A stretch of DNA of 37,818 bases, from positions 1 to 37,818 of the forward strand of contig JALVVU010000109.1 of the NCBI GenBank assembly GCA_027023255.1. The letters run 5' to 3'. This DNA comes from Desulfurococcales archaeon (GTDB lineage: Archaea > Thermoproteota > Thermoprotei_A > Sulfolobales > NBVN01). The notes beneath the pieces were generated by a model. That model did no database searches and was not told the DNA's origin. It saw nothing but the letters and a program-made list of their open reading frames with translations. Positions 27,197-35,213 of this stretch are shown here, in pieces. The first letter of the stretch is position 1. The number at the start of each line of letters is the position of its first letter. The translations under genes were made by a program, and so were the position numbers.

Positions 27197-27447
27197 TTGA
27201 CCTTATTGCCGCACTCTTGATGGCTGTGGCTGCGGTAACGTCCATAGTGTTCACGTACTTAGCTGTGGTTGAGAAGAACTTAATTCAGGCGGTGGTGTTC
27301 TCGGCTGTTCAGAGCACCATGTACGCACTGATCTACTTCCTCCTAATGGCCCCCGACATCGTGTTGGTCTACCTGCCCGTGGGTGTCGGTATATACCCCG
27401 CCATAATTTTACTCTTAATTAAGAAAACTGATAAGGTGGATGAGTAG
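27193..27447 (+). CDS. DUF4040 / MbhD-like subunit (MrpA C-terminal equivalent)
   Basis: 84 aa; three TM; VEKNLIQAVVFSAVQSTMYALIYFLLMAPDIVL. Confidence 0.85.
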   Translation: MIDLIAALLMAVAAVTSIVFTYLAVVEKNLIQAVVFSAVQSTMYALIYFLLMAPDIVLVYLPVGVGIYPAIILLLIKKTDKVDE

Positions 27448-27449
27448 CC

Positions 27450-28262
27450 ATGAAGGTCACAGATCTTGTCGTTGCGGCCTCGATCGTCGCGCTTGCCCTC
27501 CTGCTTAGTTACGCGATGTTTTTGGGCGGAATAGGGCCGGTACCCGTGAGGTCTGAGTTGAGGACCTTAGCCTTGAACTATATCCTACTAACATACAATC
27601 CCGCGAAGATCATTTACAGCGCTTTAGCTCCCGAAGGGGTCACGGCTATCGTGTGGGACTACAGAGGGCTTGACACGTACTTCGAGACAGCCGTTATGTT
27701 CCTAGCGATAATTTCAGTCGTCGCACTAACACACGGATGTAAGGTGAGGATAGGGCTAGGTAAGGGAGGGATGTCATTAATAGTTAAGACCACCACACGC
27801 ATACTAATGCCACTCATAGTGCTGGCCGGCGTCTCAATAACCATGCACGGATGGCTGACCCCCGGCGGAGGCTTCCAGGGCGGCGCGACAATAGCCGTAG
27901 CTACGGTCCTAGCCCTCGTCACATACTCCATTGACACCCTGGCGAAGCACGGCATACGTAAGAAAATACTCCTAGCGATGAGGAGCACGGGCCTCATAGG
28001 CATAGCGCTAACCGCTGTCGCCCTACTCATTATTGGTCTTGCCGTTGGCGTTAATGCGTACATCTTCCAGAACCAGGAACGCATGGGTTCACCACTAGCG
28101 TTCCCAGCATACTTCAGCGGAACACCTACCGGAGGATCGTTACTTTTCTATAACTTGTTTGAGGCGTTTGCTGTGAGTGCCGGTCTCTCGTTAGCGATAA
28201 TAGTGACGTCTCTCCGGGAGGAGGAGGTTAAGGAGACCTTGAGGGGTGAGGGTGTTGAGTGA
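27450..28262 (+). CDS. MbhE-MnhB fusion (Mrp subunit B with N-terminal MbhE-like part)
   Basis: 270 aa; YRGLDTYFETAVMFLAIISVVAL then ILMPLIVLAGVSITMHGWLTPGGGFQGG. Confidence 0.87.
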   Translation: MKVTDLVVAASIVALALLLSYAMFLGGIGPVPVRSELRTLALNYILLTYNPAKIIYSALAPEGVTAIVWDYRGLDTYFETAVMFLAIISVVALTHGCKVRIGLGKGGMSLIVKTTTRILMPLIVLAGVSITMHGWLTPGGGFQGGATIAVATVLALVTYSIDTLAKHGIRKKILLAMRSTGLIGIALTAVALLIIGLAVGVNAYIFQNQERMGSPLAFPAYFSGTPTGGSLLFYNLFEAFAVSAGLSLAIIVTSLREEEVKETLRGEGVE

Positions 28263-28692
28263 GTTAATCATTCCGTACCTACTGACAGTGGTCTTCGTTT
28301 CCTTCGTGATTAACCTAGTAATAGCTTTGTACGGTATCTTCGCCAGACCGACGCTCGTGAAGAAGATCATAGCGCTGACGATATTCTCTGATAGCCTCAA
28401 TAGCTTAGCCATATTCGTGGGTTACAGGGTAGTTTCAGGGAGAGTCCCGGCACCGCCCGTCGTCGTGAATTACACTAGCCCCCAAGGACCCGCTCAGCTG
28501 GCTAAGGTCACGGTAGATCCATTACCTCAGGCCCTAGTCCTCACAGCCATAGTGATAGGCCTCGCGGTCACGCTCTTCATGGTTAAGGTGACGATGCAGG
28601 TTCATAGGATCTATGGAACGACTAGTGTCCGCAAGCTTGAGCGTATCGAGCACGGCAATAAGGGAGAGGAGGACGAAGGGGTGGTTGAGTGA
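28246..28692 (+). CDS. mnhC: Mrp/Mnh subunit C (NuoK-like)
   Basis: 148 aa; three TM; YGIFARPTLVKKIIALTIFSDSLNSLAIFVGY...DPLPQALVLTAIVIGLAVT. Confidence 0.92.
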   Translation: MRVLSELIIPYLLTVVFVSFVINLVIALYGIFARPTLVKKIIALTIFSDSLNSLAIFVGYRVVSGRVPAPPVVVNYTSPQGPAQLAKVTVDPLPQALVLTAIVIGLAVTLFMVKVTMQVHRIYGTTSVRKLERIEHGNKGEEDEGVVE

Positions 28693-29195
28693 TGAAGGCG
28701 TTAACGTATGTAGGAGCTTTCCTGTTCTTCCTAGCCTTTTACCTGCTATTCTCCGGCTCCGTAAGCTTGTATGACATCACGGTTGGCTGTGTGGCTTCCG
28801 CAATACTTACGGTGCTTTACGCCAGGATAATGTATGGTAGGGATCTGAAGCCCTCTGACATCGCTAAGGTCGGGCGCCTGATCAAGTACTTCTTCTGGTA
28901 CATGTTTGTGGCGGAGCCTAAGGCACATGCAGACGTGATTAAGAGGGCTTTAAGCCCTTCCATGCCCATAAACCCAGGCATAGTTGAGGTTCCCTTCGAC
29001 GTTAAGAGTGACTTCTCGATAACCCTCATAGCAGGGTCAATAACCAACACTCCCGGCACCGTGACTGTTGAGGTCGATAAGGAGAGGAAGGTACTCTACG
29101 TACACTGGATCGACGTTAAGGTTACGGAGCCCGAAGCCGTGCGTGAGCACGTCTCACGTGACTTCGAGAAACACGCGTCACGGATTTGGGGGTGA
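28689..29195 (+). CDS. mnhE: Mrp/Mnh subunit E
   Basis: 168 aa; FAFYLLFSGSVSLYDITVGC-like N-terminus and SITLIAGSITNTPGTVTVEVD...LYVHWIDV. Confidence 0.93.
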   Translation: MMKALTYVGAFLFFLAFYLLFSGSVSLYDITVGCVASAILTVLYARIMYGRDLKPSDIAKVGRLIKYFFWYMFVAEPKAHADVIKRALSPSMPINPGIVEVPFDVKSDFSITLIAGSITNTPGTVTVEVDKERKVLYVHWIDVKVTEPEAVREHVSRDFEKHASRIWG

Positions 29196-29201
29196 TGAGG
29201 T

Positions 29202-30746
29202 TTGGACGTGAACGTGTTTGTAGGCATCCTCCCGCTTTACCTGATCGCTGCCGCGTTCGCCTTACCTGTCTTCACGCTCTTCATCAAGGATAGGCGGTTC
29301 TTCGAGGGGTACGGCATCGTAGCTGCGGGCATAGCATTAGTGATTTCCGCTAAGGTCTTCATGGATGTGACTAGGGAAGGCATACAGAAGTACTACTTCG
29401 GCGGGTTCCCACCACCTCTCGGCATCGCGTACGAGGTTGACAAGATGGGGGCGTTACTGGGGCTTGTGGCGTCCCTCATAGTCTTCATCACCACAGTCTA
29501 CAGCGCGTGGTTCATGAGGGTTAAGGGTGTTGAGTGGTACTACGCGCTACTCCTAGGCATAGAGGCGGGCTCCGTTGGCGTGCTCTACACGGGCGACTTC
29601 TTCAACATCTTCGTCATGCTTGAGGTGCTATCCATAAGCGCGTACGGGCTCGTGTCATTCTACAGGTGGAGGGGTAAGTCCCTCAGCGCCTCCATAGAGT
29701 ACGCCATAGTGGGTTCAGTAGCGACTGGTCTCTACTTCCTCGCGGTGGTCTTCCTTTACGGGGCATTCGGCACGCTTAACTTAGCGGACCTAACCGCGAA
29801 GGCCATGAGTGACGGTGGGTACGTTAACCAGTGGAGCGGGGGGTTATTCGGCAACGCTGTCGTTGCTTCCGCGGTGGCGTTAGCGTTAACGATGTGGACA
29901 ATAACCTTTAAGTCAGCGATCTTCCCGAACTACTTCTGGTTGCCCGACGTCGTGCCTGAGGCACCCACACCAGTCTCAGCAATATTCGTTGCGGTTGCTG
30001 AGGTTCTGGGTGTGTACCTCTTCGTCAGGTTCATGTACACTGTCTTCTCACCACAGAGCCTGCTAAGCGGGGAGTTGAGGACGTACTTCCTAGTGTTCCT
30101 CCACATACTCGGCATAGTTTCCGCATTCATAGGTGCGTTAGTCCTCAACATTCAGCGCGACGCTAAGAAGTTCATAGCGTACAGCACCGTCAACCAGATG
30201 GGCTTCGTCTTCATGGGATTAACGCTAGGCACTAAGGAAGGAGTAGTGGCTGGACTATACCACCTACTCTCAAATTCCTTCGGCGAAGCCCTACTCTTCT
30301 ACTGCGTCGGCGTAGCGATATGGCTTAAGGGCAGGTCATTAACCGATGCGGGGGTGTTAAGACGTAATCCTGTCATCGCGGCGGGTTTAGTAGTAGGTCT
30401 CCTGAACCTCTTCGGATTACCTCCCTTCATGGGGTTCTTCAGCAAGTACATGCTGTTCAAGGCATGCCTTGATAGGGGATACATCGTGAGCGCCGTGCTA
30501 ATCCTAGTCATAACGGGCATATCGTTGATAGGGTACGCAAGGTTCCTACGCGGACTACTCTCCGGACCTTCGGAGGCTGTGCGGAGCAGGAACCTCATAG
30601 TGCCGCTAATTATTGTGGCGTTCATTACCGCAGTGATAGTGTTGCTGGGTGTGGGCTTCGAGTACGTTATACACTACCTTAACGGCGTCGTTAAGATGGC
30701 ATTCGATTCAGGAACATACGCCATGAATGGGGTGTATCCTCCTTGA
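29202..30746 (+). CDS. Mrp/Mnh subunit D-like antiporter subunit (NuoM/N family)
   Basis: 514 aa; GDFFNIFVMLEVLSISAYGLVSF, FKSAIFPNYFWLPDVVPEAPTPVSA, LFGLPPFMGFFSKYMLF. Confidence 0.93.
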   Translation: MDVNVFVGILPLYLIAAAFALPVFTLFIKDRRFFEGYGIVAAGIALVISAKVFMDVTREGIQKYYFGGFPPPLGIAYEVDKMGALLGLVASLIVFITTVYSAWFMRVKGVEWYYALLLGIEAGSVGVLYTGDFFNIFVMLEVLSISAYGLVSFYRWRGKSLSASIEYAIVGSVATGLYFLAVVFLYGAFGTLNLADLTAKAMSDGGYVNQWSGGLFGNAVVASAVALALTMWTITFKSAIFPNYFWLPDVVPEAPTPVSAIFVAVAEVLGVYLFVRFMYTVFSPQSLLSGELRTYFLVFLHILGIVSAFIGALVLNIQRDAKKFIAYSTVNQMGFVFMGLTLGTKEGVVAGLYHLLSNSFGEALLFYCVGVAIWLKGRSLTDAGVLRRNPVIAAGLVVGLLNLFGLPPFMGFFSKYMLFKACLDRGYIVSAVLILVITGISLIGYARFLRGLLSGPSEAVRSRNLIVPLIIVAFITAVIVLLGVGFEYVIHYLNGVVKMAFDSGTYAMNGVYPP

Positions 30747-30805
30747 TGATGTTAAAGGAAAAACATTCAATCAAGAATTTTAACATTCTTTACGAGCAAC
30801 CAACA

Positions 30806-30816
30806 AAATTTTTAAC
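30806..30816 (+). promoter_or_regulatory. Candidate internal TATA box for the hydrogenase half of the cluster
   Basis: AATTTTTAAC-type element inside the 90-bp gap 30747-30836, about 25-30 nt before the GTG start at 30837. Confidence 0.45.
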
Positions 30817-30836
30817 AGAGTACCAATAAAGACAAG

Positions 30837-31904
30837 GTGAGTAGAAGATTGAAGTTCGCATTTCTTTGTAAGGAGAAGGGCTCCGAAGGCCGCGGTAAAG
30901 TAGCGATAGTGGGCGCGGGCCCTGCAGGCCTTGCAGCGGCCGGATACCTTGTGTGCAAGGGTTATGATGTGGAGGTATTCGATAAGTTACCCCTACCCGG
31001 AGGCTTAATGACCTTCGCAATACCATCCTACAGGATCAGGCTCACGACCGTGCTGGAGGGCGTTGAGGATCTCAAGAAGAACTTCGGCGTCCAGTTCCAT
31101 CTATCCACTAAGGTCGTGTGCGGTAAAAGACATGACGAGGGCGACGACTTCGCAAAGAATGAGGTACAGCTGAGCAATCTAGTCAGCGAATTTGATGCTG
31201 TACTGATAGCCACCGGAACCTGGCAGTCTAGGAAGATGAAGATCCCGGGTGAGGACGCTGAGGGTGTTGAGACCGCGCTGGAGTATCTCTTCAAGGTTAG
31301 GGCCCATGAGTACGGTTTAATGCCCGAACCCCCCGTACCGAGGAGGGTCATCGTTGTTGGCGGTGGCCTCTCAGCCGTGGATGCGGCGGAGGTGTCGCTT
31401 GAAAGGGGATCTGAGGTTGTTTACCTGATGTACAGGAGGAGTATCCAGCAGGCACCTGCGGGAGTGTATGAGATAAAGAGGTTGATTAGGAAGGGAGTGA
31501 AGTGGATGGAGCTAGCTAACCCGACGAGGATAATTACCGAGAACGGTAAGGTCAAGGCTGTTGAGGCCATAAGGATGAAGTTGGGTGAGCCTGACGCTAG
31601 CGGCAGGCCAAGACCTGAGCCAATACCTGGAAGCGAGTTCGTTGTCGAGACTGATGCGGTTATTGAGGCGATAGGTGAGTACTCAACCCCACCGATAGGC
31701 GAGGGATGCAGTGAACTAGGCATTGAGGTTGACAGGAAGGGAAGGATTGTGGTCGATGAGAACTTTAGGACGAGTCACCCGAAGGTATTCGCCGCAGGCG
31801 ACGTGGTCACGGGTCCCAGCAAGATAGGGGATGCTTCACTCCTCGGTCTCAGGGCTGCCAAAGCTTTACACCTCGCCCTGAGTAAGGGCTCAACTCGTTT
31901 GTGA
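30837..31904 (+). CDS. GltD/NfnL-like FAD/NAD(P)-binding oxidoreductase lacking N-terminal Fe-S domain
   Basis: 355 aa; FAD motif VAIVGAGPAGLAAAGYL, PGGLMTFAIPSYR, NAD(P) motif VIVVGGGLSAVDAAE, C-terminal FAAGDVVTGPSKIGDASLLGLRAA. Confidence 0.94.
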   Translation: MSRRLKFAFLCKEKGSEGRGKVAIVGAGPAGLAAAGYLVCKGYDVEVFDKLPLPGGLMTFAIPSYRIRLTTVLEGVEDLKKNFGVQFHLSTKVVCGKRHDEGDDFAKNEVQLSNLVSEFDAVLIATGTWQSRKMKIPGEDAEGVETALEYLFKVRAHEYGLMPEPPVPRRVIVVGGGLSAVDAAEVSLERGSEVVYLMYRRSIQQAPAGVYEIKRLIRKGVKWMELANPTRIITENGKVKAVEAIRMKLGEPDASGRPRPEPIPGSEFVVETDAVIEAIGEYSTPPIGEGCSELGIEVDRKGRIVVDENFRTSHPKVFAAGDVVTGPSKIGDASLLGLRAAKALHLALSKGSTRL

Positions 31905-31920
31905 GGGAGGTGAGCAAGGA

Positions 31921-32457
31921 ATGTCCGTACAGTCAGAGGGTAAGGCCTCAAGGAAGGCCGGTCTTCAGGAGTTAAGACTAATAGACTACGAAAGGTGCAT
32001 GGGGTGCGGCACCTGCGAAGCTGTCTGTGGCTTCATTCACGACGACAGGCCCTACATAAAACTGTACGAGTTATACCCCGGCTTGGTGAGGCCAATATCC
32101 TGCTTCCACTGCAGTAAGGCACCCTGCATTGAGGCGTGCCCGACAGGAGCCATGAGCAGGGATCCTGAGACAGGCGCTGTTTACGTCGAAACAACGCGGT
32201 GCATCGGCTGTATGGCATGCCTTTACGCCTGCCCCTTCGGCATACCTGAGTTCTCCAGGGTCTCTAACACCGCTACCAAGTGCGACCTGTGTCGCAAGCT
32301 AATGCATGAAGGCTTAAGACCGGCATGCGCGGCGATGTGCCCTGCGGAGGCGATAGTGGTCGCGCCGCCTGAGGAGGTAGGTAAGGAGGTTAGGGTGAGG
32401 GTCCTTAAGAAGATAGTTTTACCTAAGCTCGAGGCGCTTGAGGAGAGCCGTAAGTAG
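31921..32457 (+). CDS. HycB/HydN/CooF-like 4x[4Fe-4S] ferredoxin
   Basis: 178 aa; ERCMGCGTCEAVC, CFHCSKAPCIEACPTGAM, TRCIGCMACLYACPFG, KCDLCRKLMHEGLRPACAAMCPAEAI. Confidence 0.95.
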   Translation: MSVQSEGKASRKAGLQELRLIDYERCMGCGTCEAVCGFIHDDRPYIKLYELYPGLVRPISCFHCSKAPCIEACPTGAMSRDPETGAVYVETTRCIGCMACLYACPFGIPEFSRVSNTATKCDLCRKLMHEGLRPACAAMCPAEAIVVAPPEEVGKEVRVRVLKKIVLPKLEALEESRK

Positions 32458-32468
32458 CTCCTTAAGCG

Positions 32469-34022
32469 ATGAGGAGAACCGTCATGAATGCACCGTTAAC
32501 GTATGACACGCTTAGGTACGTAGTAATAGCGGTCTCAGCCGCCACCGTGCTAACCGGATCGTACATAAGTTGGAGACATAAGACTGCGGGAGCGTCCCTA
32601 CGCTCGGCAGGGTACTTACTGTTGGCGTCCCTGCCCCTCATATCTACATACCTTTTTGGAGCTCCCTCCCCTATCCAGCTTGTTTCGTACCTCATGATCT
32701 TCATAGCTTCAGCCATATCGCTGATAGTCTCACTGTACACGTCCTCGTACGTCAAGAAGTACGGCACTAATTCCCTCCAGCTATTGATCGACGCGTTCGC
32801 TCTCTCCATAATAGGTGTGTTCGTGGCTAACTACCTACTTGAGTTCGTGCTGTTCTGGTTGCTTGCGGAGGCCATAGGTTTCTTCGTAATAGTGTATGAT
32901 GCCCTAATAGGCAGGGAGACTAGGGCTTGGCGGGCTGGCCTGAGGTACTTAGCCATCTCCATGATCCCCGCTGATGTCGGCTTAATGACTCTGCTGGCCC
33001 TAGCCGGCCTAGGCAGGGCAGTTACCGTACCGATGTTTAACCTCGGCCTCGACCTAAGCAACCAGGTCATAGTGACGCTGGTTGCGTTAGGCTTCATGGC
33101 TAAGGCAGCGATAGCTCCCCTCCACTTCTGGTTGGCTGACGCGCACTCCATAGCGCCGGCGCCGGGTTCCGCCTTGCTCAGCGGTGTCATGGTTAAGATG
33201 GGTGTTTATGCGTTGCTGGCTCTCCCGTACATGGCTAACGTGCTGTCCAGCACCTACTGGATCGTGCTTGCCGTCTTCGGCGCCATCACAACTATCTACG
33301 GTGGTCTGCAGGCGCTAGTGCAGAGTGACATAAAGAGGATACTCGCGTACAGCACCGTATCCCACACCAGCGAGATGGCTATACTCATAGGCCTCTTCCT
33401 GCTCTCAGGGAATGACGTGTTCTTCGCCGCCGTCATAGCGTACATGGTTGCCCACGCTCTCTACAAGGCCGGCCTCTTCATGGACTCCGGCTTCATAGAG
33501 TTCCACCTCCACACGAGGGACATTAATAAGCTAGGATTCGTGTCCAGGATAGCGCCGAGCGAAACCCTAGCGGCGTTACTGGCGGTAATGTCGTTGATAG
33601 GCATCCCGCCCACCATGGGCTTCCTCGCGAAGCTAATCACGCTCCTTGCCCTAGCAGACAACATAATGTTTGGCGTGGTCTACATTGGCGCACTGGCAGT
33701 AATCCTTGCCGGCATGGTCCTAGCGTTGGGTTACGGTGTGAGGTACTTACTCGTTCACTTAGGTTCCGTGGAGAACCCGGAGACCGAGAAACCGGGGAGA
33801 ATCGAGCACGTTATGAGTGAGGCTGTGATGGCTGCTGCGGCCCTAGGCTTGATACTGCCGCTGGGGCTAGCCCCCATAATAGTGAGTAGGTTAGCGATGC
33901 CCGTGCTGTACTTAGTGCTCGGCGTAACGCTAATGATCGTGCTAGTGATCTTAGCAGCATTAAATGATATACTTAAGAGGGGAAGGAGACATACTCCTTG
34001 GTTAGGAGGGGCGGCACCGTGA
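32469..34022 (+). CDS. HycC/HyfB-like (NuoL/M family) antiporter-type hydrogenase membrane subunit
   Basis: 517 aa; FMAKAAIAPLHFWLADAHSIAPAPGSALLSGVMVKMGVYALL; AHALYKAGLFM; SLIGIPPTMGFLAKL. Confidence 0.93.
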   Translation: MRRTVMNAPLTYDTLRYVVIAVSAATVLTGSYISWRHKTAGASLRSAGYLLLASLPLISTYLFGAPSPIQLVSYLMIFIASAISLIVSLYTSSYVKKYGTNSLQLLIDAFALSIIGVFVANYLLEFVLFWLLAEAIGFFVIVYDALIGRETRAWRAGLRYLAISMIPADVGLMTLLALAGLGRAVTVPMFNLGLDLSNQVIVTLVALGFMAKAAIAPLHFWLADAHSIAPAPGSALLSGVMVKMGVYALLALPYMANVLSSTYWIVLAVFGAITTIYGGLQALVQSDIKRILAYSTVSHTSEMAILIGLFLLSGNDVFFAAVIAYMVAHALYKAGLFMDSGFIEFHLHTRDINKLGFVSRIAPSETLAALLAVMSLIGIPPTMGFLAKLITLLALADNIMFGVVYIGALAVILAGMVLALGYGVRYLLVHLGSVENPETEKPGRIEHVMSEAVMAAAALGLILPLGLAPIIVSRLAMPVLYLVLGVTLMIVLVILAALNDILKRGRRHTPWLGGAAP

Positions 34023-34366
34023 GTCATGTCCGTGCCAACTTACTTTACAGGTTATCCAGACTCGTTAACAGGATGCTAGCTAGGACAGCCCCTCTCTCTA
34101 GGTCTCTTAGGAAAGCCCTCCTAGAGTTAGCACAGGAGGATAGATCCAAGGGAGGCAAGGGTTCCTCACTCCTTGAGAAAGTCGTGAACCTTCCCGGTAG
34201 GTGGGAAGGTCTCGAGTACTACGTTGTTAACGCATTACGGGGCACGGCCGGAGGGATCACGTCCTTCCAGAGCTCCATTGAGAAGTCATTCGCCCTCGCC
34301 TCCTTGCTTGCGGGCGTCCTAACCGTGGTTAGCTTAATGGTTTTGGTGATCGTGCATGTATCTTGA
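34019..34366 (+). CDS. Small subunit resembling the detached C-terminal lateral-helix/TM part of HycC/HyfB (MbhI-like position)
   Basis: Amphipathic charged N-terminus then one TM (SFALASLLAGVLTVVSLMVLVIVHV); GTGA 4-nt overlap with upstream stop. Confidence 0.7.
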   Translation: MSHVRANLLYRLSRLVNRMLARTAPLSRSLRKALLELAQEDRSKGGKGSSLLEKVVNLPGRWEGLEYYVVNALRGTAGGITSFQSSIEKSFALASLLAGVLTVVSLMVLVIVHVS

Positions 34367-35213
34367 AATACTCTTGGCAACCGCCCTAACGGTTGCCGGG
34401 GTGGTGCTCGCCCCAATATATGATTCGCTAGAGCGGAAAATTAAGGCTAGACTGCACTCTAGGGTCGGCCCACCAATACTTCAGACGTGGTACGACGTGC
34501 TTAAGCTGCTGGCGAAGGAGTTAGTAATACCTGAGGGAGGGTACTTCACGGCCGCTGTAGTGCTTACGGAGCTGTTCCTCTCGATAGCTCTGCTAGTGTC
34601 CGTGAGTTTCCTGCTATTCTTCCAGTCGCTAACGATGTACGTCCTCGTCGCTGTCTTCATATCGGCGCTAAGTGCCGCCACACTTGTGAAGTCCGTGACG
34701 CAGAACAACCTATTCTCAATCATAGGTGGCTTCCGGGAATACTCAGTAGTGCTTAGTGCGGAGCCATTCCTCATACTGCTCGTACTGTTGATAGGGGCTA
34801 GGGGCGTGACTGACTTAAAGAGCTTGATTGGGTTAGCACCCGTGGTGCTAACGACGTACGTCATGACCGCACGAATACCCTTCGACATAGCTGAGGCTGA
34901 ACCCGAGATAGCTTCAGGAATAATGATAGAGTTATCAGGACCTCTCCTAGCCGCTAATGAGTTATCCCTCCTAACACGAAGGTACGTCATGGCGGCATTA
35001 CCAGCGTACCTCTTCCTCCCATGGCTCATTGCGAACCCCTTACTAAGGGTCGGGTTAGGGCTCGCCTTAACACTACTGACTTGGGTTATCTTCGCCGTTG
35101 TGGCCGTCCTGCTGGGCAGGACTAGGGCTGCCGTAATGCTTAAGGGAACCACGGTCGCCGCTCTCACGTTAACCTTACTATTCATAATTGTGGAGAGTGT
35201 TCCTTATGGGTGA
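34356..35213 (+). CDS. HycD/MbhM-like (NuoH family) membrane subunit
   Basis: 285 aa; YDSLERKIKARLHSRVGPPILQTWYDVLKLLAKE; RIPFDIAEAEPEIASGIMIELSGPLLA. Confidence 0.96.
   Translation: MYLEILLATALTVAGVVLAPIYDSLERKIKARLHSRVGPPILQTWYDVLKLLAKELVIPEGGYFTAAVVLTELFLSIALLVSVSFLLFFQSLTMYVLVAVFISALSAATLVKSVTQNNLFSIIGGFREYSVVLSAEPFLILLVLLIGARGVTDLKSLIGLAPVVLTTYVMTARIPFDIAEAEPEIASGIMIELSGPLLAANELSLLTRRYVMAALPAYLFLPWLIANPLLRVGLGLALTLLTWVIFAVVAVLLGRTRAAVMLKGTTVAALTLTLLFIIVESVPYG

Noticed and set aside
33755-35185. Minus-strand ORFs of 90 and 234 aa over the hydrogenase membrane subunits
   Set aside because: Antisense to conserved NuoL/NuoH-type subunits; no recognisable motifs.
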